From CAYVUB01 sp964454675 (GTDB lineage Bacteria; Bacteroidota; Bacteroidia; Flavobacteriales; Flavobacteriaceae): a DNA stretch of 64,000 nucleotides. The position numbers were made by a program, and so were the translations under genes. The stretch is from positions 5,118 to 69,117 of the forward strand of contig CAYVUB010000013.1 of assembly GCA_964454675.1 (NCBI GenBank), in the 5' to 3' direction. Positions 58,754-64,000 of the stretch are shown piece by piece; position 1 is the first letter of the stretch; each line of letters opens with the position of its first letter. A model generated the notes under the pieces. It was given only the letters and a program-made list of their open reading frames with translations, did no database searches and had not been told where the DNA came from.

Positions 58754-61255
58754 CTAAAAATAAAACCCAAAACTTCCGGTCACACCAAACTTTCGGGCAT
58801 CTGGCAAGTCTAAATAATTACCTCTGAAGTTAAAATCAATACGCAATACCTTAAAAATATTGCCTACCCCAAAACTGTATTCGTAATACACCTTATCGGT
58901 TGGTGCCAAATAGGTCAATCCGGAAGCATTCAAATCTCTGTTGCCTTGTGATATTTCACCCCAAACACCTCTGATGCTCACAATCTCACGAAGGTTAAAC
59001 TTACGAAGCCAAGGAATCCGCGACAAAATACGTCCGTTAAAATTATGCTCTAAATGTACCGAAGTGTAAGTATCGGTTACAAATTCATAAAAATCCAACT
59101 GCGAAAACGTATTGTAAATGGAGAAATAGGTTTGGTTTCCGGGCACCACACTCAGTAATCCTAATGGCACGTTGCCAAAAGTTTTTCCCGCTTCCACACT
59201 GGCGGTCAAGCGTCCAAAACCGCCAACCTGCATAGGCTGTATGTATGAAAACTGAAGTTTTGTGTAATCAAAATCACTGTCAAAAATAGTCCTGTCACCT
59301 CTGCTCACCTGTGCAAAGAAACTCGCAAATTGTCCGTCATTTGCTACACGCCGTTCTACACCAAAACCTGTCATTTTCCGGTTTGGAAAATAGGACACAG
59401 AAAAGGTGCTTTCATATTGTTTGATTTCAGATTCTACACCTGTTGGCGAGCTCTCATCAAAATAATCCAGACTAAAAGTTGGTGACGCAGATGATAAGGT
59501 TCTGTAATTTCCGCTGGCTCTGAATACGAGGTTTTTAAAAGGCTCCATTTCCACAGCCAGTGTTGTTAAATTAATGCTCGTCAACTTGTCATTGGTTCCC
59601 GTACCAATCACTGCCGATGAAGCTAAACTTCGCCCTAAAACATCGGTTGACGAGGTAAGGCTTGCCCCAATTTGTTCTACATCACGCCTATTTCCTCCGG
59701 AAATAATCAAACGATTTTTCTTGTCTAACAGCATTTTTCCGGAAATGCCGTATTTGAATTTATCATCTCTAAAACCGTAAGCGACAAAACCTTCCAATCG
59801 CCATAAATCGTTCGGTCCAAAATAGGTGCGTCCACCGGTTCGCAAACGCAACCCTTCAACTTCGTTATAGCCAAAGGTTGAAAAAACAGGGCCGTAATCA
59901 AGATTGATATCAGGAAATTCTATATATCCCGAAGCAAGAATACTTCCCAGATTATAGAGACGTTTGAATTTTTTAACCGTTTTTAAGGTGTCGAGCATTT
60001 TGTAAACACCACGTTCATCGTGACTTAATGCTTCCATGCGGTTGACTTCCCAAAAACTGTCATCACGGTTGTAAACATCTTCGTTATAACTGTAAACTTC
60101 TTCTGAATAGAACTTTTCCTGCTTAGGCTGGTCAAATACGTAATTATCATAAAGTGTGGTTCGCTTTCCGTAAACGCCGCGTGACGCTTCTTTTTTATTG
60201 AAAGCAAAATCTGACATAAAATAATCGCGTTTCAACAATAAAACCGAATCGTTAAGCACTTCAAATTCCTGCTCTATATAAATCTCCTTTACCCAGTTGA
60301 TATTAGCGCTTTTTGATGCCTGAAGATTGATATCTTTGATGGCAAACGTGGAATCATTAACCCAAAAATTGCCTTTAAAAGTGAGTTCATTTTTACGCCT
60401 CGGATAATAAATAATATTGTAACACCATTTGTTATCGATAAATGCACTGTCGGCAAGCACATAATTATAGGTATTGATTCCTGTGGTTGATATAGGGCTT
60501 ACAAAACTTTTATCAAAAAAACGAAGGTAGTTGTCATAAATATCAAAATCTGAATACAGGTCGTCAATAAAATCGATAATAATCTGATTATTGCTGAACC
60601 CCGAATTTTTATTGCCTTTTAAATCTTCTTTTTCTTTTTTGATAAGATTATCGCCATACACTTTACTTACGGCTTCATTGATGAAAATTGGCAAATAGGT
60701 TTTCCCTGTAACATTTGACGTATCAACCTGGTCAAACACAAATTCCATACCCCTGAACAGTTTACTTTTTATCAAAGCACTGTCAATGGTATTGAGGTCA
60801 AATTCTACTTTCTCGTATTTATCGTACTGGTATTGTTTAAATTGCTTAACGCCATTTTTACGCTTGTTTGCCCATATTTTTTTGAGAATTGCTATGGCGG
60901 GATTTTCACTTTCCTTTTTTGATTGTTTTCCGGCGATGATAACCACTTCATCCAATGATGATGCTTCTTCTATTAAGATAAGTTTCAGGTCATAATTAAC
61001 CCTTTTCATCAACGGAATATCCAACGTTTGGTATCCTATGAATGTAACGGTCAATACATCCCAGTTTCTGGGCGATTCCAGATAAAACCTGCCTTGCTCG
61101 TTGGTAATAACACCTTCTGTTGAACCTTTAAAAAACACATTGGCATACGCTACAGGAACATTCTGTTCGTCAAACACATAGCCGCTCACTTTGGTTTGGG
61201 CCAACACGGAACACATTCCGAAGAAAAAGAAAAGAAAAGGTAGTTTTAGGTTCAT
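58754..61255 (-). CDS. DUF5686 outer-membrane beta-barrel protein with carboxypeptidase-like regulatory domain
   Basis: I chose the ATG at 61255 (MNLKLPFLFFFFGMCSVLAQ), because it gives a clean signal peptide; an earlier start at 61393 overlaps pdhB. The 833-residue product has a regulatory-like sandwich (KVSGYVFDEQNVPVAYANVFFKGSTEGVITNEQGRFYLESP), then the DUF5686 middle (KQFKQYQYDKYEKVEFDLN; TYLPIFINEAVSKVYG), and a barrel ending in FGVTGSFGFYF. These proteins are envelope proteins of unknown function. Confidence 0.9.
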   Translation of the reverse strand: MNLKLPFLFFFFGMCSVLAQTKVSGYVFDEQNVPVAYANVFFKGSTEGVITNEQGRFYLESPRNWDVLTVTFIGYQTLDIPLMKRVNYDLKLILIEEASSLDEVVIIAGKQSKKESENPAIAILKKIWANKRKNGVKQFKQYQYDKYEKVEFDLNTIDSALIKSKLFRGMEFVFDQVDTSNVTGKTYLPIFINEAVSKVYGDNLIKKEKEDLKGNKNSGFSNNQIIIDFIDDLYSDFDIYDNYLRFFDKSFVSPISTTGINTYNYVLADSAFIDNKWCYNIIYYPRRKNELTFKGNFWVNDSTFAIKDINLQASKSANINWVKEIYIEQEFEVLNDSVLLLKRDYFMSDFAFNKKEASRGVYGKRTTLYDNYVFDQPKQEKFYSEEVYSYNEDVYNRDDSFWEVNRMEALSHDERGVYKMLDTLKTVKKFKRLYNLGSILASGYIEFPDINLDYGPVFSTFGYNEVEGLRLRTGGRTYFGPNDLWRLEGFVAYGFRDDKFKYGISGKMLLDKKNRLIISGGNRRDVEQIGASLTSSTDVLGRSLASSAVIGTGTNDKLTSINLTTLAVEMEPFKNLVFRASGNYRTLSSASPTFSLDYFDESSPTGVESEIKQYESTFSVSYFPNRKMTGFGVERRVANDGQFASFFAQVSRGDRTIFDSDFDYTKLQFSYIQPMQVGGFGRLTASVEAGKTFGNVPLGLLSVVPGNQTYFSIYNTFSQLDFYEFVTDTYTSVHLEHNFNGRILSRIPWLRKFNLREIVSIRGVWGEISQGNRDLNASGLTYLAPTDKVYYEYSFGVGNIFKVLRIDFNFRGNYLDLPDARKFGVTGSFGFYF

Positions 61256-61335
61256 ATTCAAAAAAACTTCATCAACACTTGGCAAACTTGTCTGCCGAAG
61301 GTAGATGAAGCTTCTATAACGCAAAAAAATGCGAT

Positions 61336-62313
61336 TTATTTGTACAATACTTTTTTTACTGCTTTGATTACTTCGTTGCTGTTTGGCAGCCATTCTTCCA
61401 ACAAAACAGGGGAATATGGCGCAGGTGTATCGGCTGTGTTGATTTTTACTACCGGCGCATCGAGATAATCAAATGCTTCCGATTGAACGATGTATGTAAT
61501 CTCGGTAGAAACATTGCCAAAGGGCCAAGCTTCTTCCAATACTACCAAACGGTTGGTTTTTTTGACAGATTTTAAAATAGTGTCTTTATCCAATGGTCTG
61601 ACGGTACGTAAATCGATGATTTCGCAAGAAATACCTTCTTTTGCCAATTCGTCAGCGGCTTTGTAAGCTTCCTTGATGATTTTTCCAAAAGACACAATTG
61701 TCACATCAGTTCCTTCACGCTTGATATCGGCTACACCTATCGGAATGACATACTCGCCTTCAGGCACTTCACCTTTATCACCATACATTTGCTCACTCTC
61801 CATAAAAATAACTGGGTCGTCATCACGAATAGCTGATTTTAATAGTCCTTTTGCATCGTATGGATTAGAAGGTACAATCACTTTTAAGCCTGGCGTGTTG
61901 GCAAACCAACTTTCAAAAGCCTGCGAGTGTGTTGCAGCCAACTGACCAGCAGAAGCTGTTGGACCACGAAACACAATAGGGCATTTAAACTGACCACCGG
62001 ACATTTGTCTGATTTTTGCAGCATTATTGATGATTTGATCAATTCCAACCAATGAAAAGTTAAAGGTCATATATTCCACAATTGGGCGATTGCCTGTCAT
62101 TGTTGAACCAATAGCAATACCTGCAAAACCAAGCTCGGCAATAGGTGTGTCAATCACACGCTTTGGGCCAAACTCATCTAACATCCCTTTTGATGCTTTG
62201 TAGGCACCATTATATTCTGCTACTTCTTCACCCATTAAGTAAATGCTTTCATCTCTGCGCATTTCTTCACTCATCGCTTCACAAATAGCTTCTCTAAATT
62301 GAATTGTCTTCAT
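61336..62313 (-). CDS. pdhB: pyruvate dehydrogenase E1 component, beta subunit
   Basis: This 325-residue transketolase-like protein starts MKTIQFREAICEAMSEEMRRDESIYLMGEEVAEYNGAYKASKG. It has IDTPIAELGFAGIAIG with the TPP-contacting Glu (about 60), YMTFNFSLVGIDQIINNAAK, and EAWPFGNVSTEI in the C-terminal domain. With an alpha subunit elsewhere it decarboxylates pyruvate. No pdhA or pdhC is in the window. A minus-strand TACTTTTG box (62336-62343) lies 22 bases upstream and may be its promoter. Confidence 0.93.
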   Translation of the reverse strand: MKTIQFREAICEAMSEEMRRDESIYLMGEEVAEYNGAYKASKGMLDEFGPKRVIDTPIAELGFAGIAIGSTMTGNRPIVEYMTFNFSLVGIDQIINNAAKIRQMSGGQFKCPIVFRGPTASAGQLAATHSQAFESWFANTPGLKVIVPSNPYDAKGLLKSAIRDDDPVIFMESEQMYGDKGEVPEGEYVIPIGVADIKREGTDVTIVSFGKIIKEAYKAADELAKEGISCEIIDLRTVRPLDKDTILKSVKKTNRLVVLEEAWPFGNVSTEITYIVQSEAFDYLDAPVVKINTADTPAPYSPVLLEEWLPNSNEVIKAVKKVLYK

Positions 62314-62435
62314 CTTAATTTTTTAAATCGAATAGCAAAAGTAACAATTATTGATAATAATTAGTATTATTTTTCTAAGGTATAAATCTTGATAAATAAA
62401 GTTTTTTTATCTTTAATAATCAAAATTTAAAAATT

Positions 62436-63566
62436 ATGCCTAAAAATTACTTGATTATCATACTTGTAATATTATTTTACAATACAACTTTTGCTCAAAC
62501 TAATATTTTATGTCCAGAATCTAAATTATTAGTTTACATAAATAATCTTGATAATATTCCTGATGTTACAGAAAATGATGATGGAACTTTTACTTTAACA
62601 TTTAATCAAGAATATATAACAAATATTTTTTCAAATTATACTATATATGATTGGGCTCAAGCTTATCCTGGAAATTCTCCAAGTGCTGAAAGACTGTATG
62701 TGATTTTTCATGATAATAACAACCTTATCGAAGATCTGCTAAATAACGTCCCAAGTGATATAATAAGGGCGGAATATTCTTTAAGCAACCCTTATGTTTT
62801 ACCAATTTACACACCTATTGACCCAAATATTATTTCAGCGCTTAATAATAAAACATTCAACCTCATAAAATATGTAAATACTTCAGACGCCAACTCTTGT
62901 GCCTTAGATTATTCTTGCCCTCTCATTGATGTTCCTGAAGATTTTCATTTACAGATAACTTTCAATTATGATTATAATAATGACATGCTTTATGCTGAAA
63001 TTAGTCAGCCATCATCATGTGGAAATACTTTTACAATTGGACTTAAGGGTGGTTATTCTGGTAATGGCGCAATCACAAATAGCACGTTAACACATTGGCA
63101 ATCTTTAAATTGGACTTCAACACCATCAGAGTACTCACAAATATGTCATAATATAGAGAACACCTTGTTTTCAATATTAGGAATCGCTTGTGACAATAAT
63201 AACTTTGATAATATAATCATTGAAACAGACTCAGAAACAAATAACTTGAGATTTACAAGAATTAATAACATTGATGGATACGATACAATTGAATTAGCAG
63301 AAGCTAACCTTGCATCTGTTGATGAACAAACTTTTGCTCAAATTAGAATATTCGAAAAAGAAGGCAATCCTTATTTACAAATTTCTAATTTAAAAAATGA
63401 GCCAATTACGATAGAAATCTACACGCCTTCTGGTCAAAAAATAATGAATCCAGTTACGTTTGAAAATAATAAGATAAATATTTCTCATTTTGAAAATGGC
63501 ATCTATTTCATCAAACTCTCTAATTTAAGTAATCAACAGAAAGTCTTAAAATTTTTAAAGAACTAA
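62436..63566 (+). CDS. secreted T9SS-sorted protein, otherwise uncharacterised
   Basis: This 376-residue protein has a signal peptide (ends FAQ, about 20). The mature part is Asn/Ile/Tyr-rich with six or more cysteines and no domain I recognise. The C-terminal 75 residues are a type A T9SS sorting domain (YLQISNLKNEPITIEIYTPSGQKIMNPVTF...GIYFIKLSNLSNQQKVLKFLKN). It is therefore exported across the outer membrane. Composition is more AT-rich than pdhB and etfB on either side. Confidence 0.75.
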   Translation: MPKNYLIIILVILFYNTTFAQTNILCPESKLLVYINNLDNIPDVTENDDGTFTLTFNQEYITNIFSNYTIYDWAQAYPGNSPSAERLYVIFHDNNNLIEDLLNNVPSDIIRAEYSLSNPYVLPIYTPIDPNIISALNNKTFNLIKYVNTSDANSCALDYSCPLIDVPEDFHLQITFNYDYNNDMLYAEISQPSSCGNTFTIGLKGGYSGNGAITNSTLTHWQSLNWTSTPSEYSQICHNIENTLFSILGIACDNNNFDNIIIETDSETNNLRFTRINNIDGYDTIELAEANLASVDEQTFAQIRIFEKEGNPYLQISNLKNEPITIEIYTPSGQKIMNPVTFENNKINISHFENGIYFIKLSNLSNQQKVLKFLKN

Positions 63567-63756
63567 GCAATCAAATTCACATAAAATCAATTATTTTTTA
63601 AAATATTTATTATGCGTGCATAGTAAATATTAAGAATAAAAATACTAACTTCGTATCCAGAAAAAATAAGTGTCTATTTTTGCAATCATTTTTTGAATTT
63701 ATCCTAAAAAATGATGCTTTCAAATGATAAAACAATAAATAAATACCCATTTTACA

Positions 63757-64000
63757 ATGAAAATATTAGTATGCATCAGTCACGTTCCTGATACAACTTC
63801 GAAAATTAATTTTACAGATGGCGATACCAAATTTGATACCAATGGTGTACAATATGTCATTAACCCAAATGATGAATTTGGATTAACACGCGCTATGTGG
63901 TTCAAAGAAAAACAAGGCGCAACGGTTGATGTGGTCAATGTTGGTGGTGCCGATACAGAGCCTACACTTCGCAAAGCTCTCGCCATTGGTGCCGATACAG
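63757..64000 (+). CDS. etfB: electron transfer flavoprotein beta subunit, N-terminal part, truncated by window edge
   Basis: The frame opens with ATG at 63757 (MKILVCISHVPDTTSKINF) and continues to the window edge (81 codons). YVINPNDEFGLTRAM and VNVGGADTEPTLRKALAIGAD are hallmark ETF beta segments of the FAD/AMP-binding fold. It carries electrons from acyl-CoA dehydrogenases. A TATTTTTG -7 box lies at 63675-63682. etfA is expected downstream. Confidence 0.93.
   Translation, partial: MKILVCISHVPDTTSKINFTDGDTKFDTNGVQYVINPNDEFGLTRAMWFKEKQGATVDVVNVGGADTEPTLRKALAIGADT

Noticed and set aside
1..64000. tRNA, rRNA or integrase/attachment sites
   Set aside because: Reading both strands by eye, I found no convincing cloverleaf, rRNA sequence, integrase or recombinase gene.

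Overview
The window looks like a chromosomal segment of a Flavobacteriia (Bacteroidota) genome. The evidence is two GLPGLI proteins, two proteins with type IX secretion (T9SS) C-terminal sorting domains, outer-membrane beta-barrel receptors of the CarboxypepD_reg/TonB type, DUF5686 and DUF2024 proteins, a MetH split into two genes, and promoters of the Bacteroidota TTTG-N~20-TAnnTTTG type. No genus is assigned. No rRNA, tRNA, CRISPR array, prophage or complete insertion sequence was recognised.

Region 1 (1-8.5 kb, all minus strand) is a phenylacetate / branched-chain acid catabolic operon. Transcription runs thiolase, a UDG-like protein, PaaZ fused to a DUF1569 domain, an enoyl-CoA hydratase, a PaaY-like hexapeptide protein, then E2 and E1 of a 2-oxoacid dehydrogenase complex. 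Three consecutive gene junctions carry a cassette bounded by inverted REP-like palindromes. Two of the cassettes contain a small GIY-YIG nuclease gene. A second palindrome family has inserted in frame inside paaZ, the thiolase gene and metH.

Region 2 (8.6-12.8 kb) holds a zinc metallopeptidase, a DUF2807 lipoprotein, a PagL-like acyloxyacyl hydrolase and an aminotransferase.

Region 3 (12.8-26.9 kb) is a methionine/SAM regulon: metF, split metH, homoserine dehydrogenase, metX, an OsmC protein, two Cys/Met-metabolism PLP enzymes and metK. It carries several different RNA control devices. A SAM-I riboswitch precedes metH and a SAM-II-type riboswitch precedes metK. Two previously unannotated Met-rich leader peptides, each followed by an intrinsic terminator, precede osmC-metX-hom and the metB-like pair.

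Region 4 (26.9-34.3 kb) is a TonB-receptor-like barrel, two GLPGLI proteins and a divergent histidine kinase/response regulator pair, followed by a toxin-antitoxin locus whose toxin gene has a stop at codon 10.

Region 5 (34.5-48.2 kb) is a visibly AT-rich accessory island. It has tandemly duplicated secreted proteins with degenerate ankyrin-like ends, several YwqK/MORN-repeat and Sel1 proteins, a pseudogene remnant of one of them, a beta-barrel/TPR protein, and a TPR-LytTR regulator. It ends in a 20-unit, 21-bp tandem repeat and a long imperfect hairpin.

Region 6 (48.2-64 kb) returns to core-like genes: deoxynucleoside kinase, HigBA, a secreted agmatine deiminase-family protein, an APC permease, a membrane pyrophosphatase, a small redox regulon with a MarR-type regulator and palindromic operators, a DUF5686 protein, PdhB, a T9SS-sorted protein and the start of etfB. 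HigBA sits next to a truncated lipoprotein gene and an 18-residue remnant of a second permease copy, so this junction has been rearranged.
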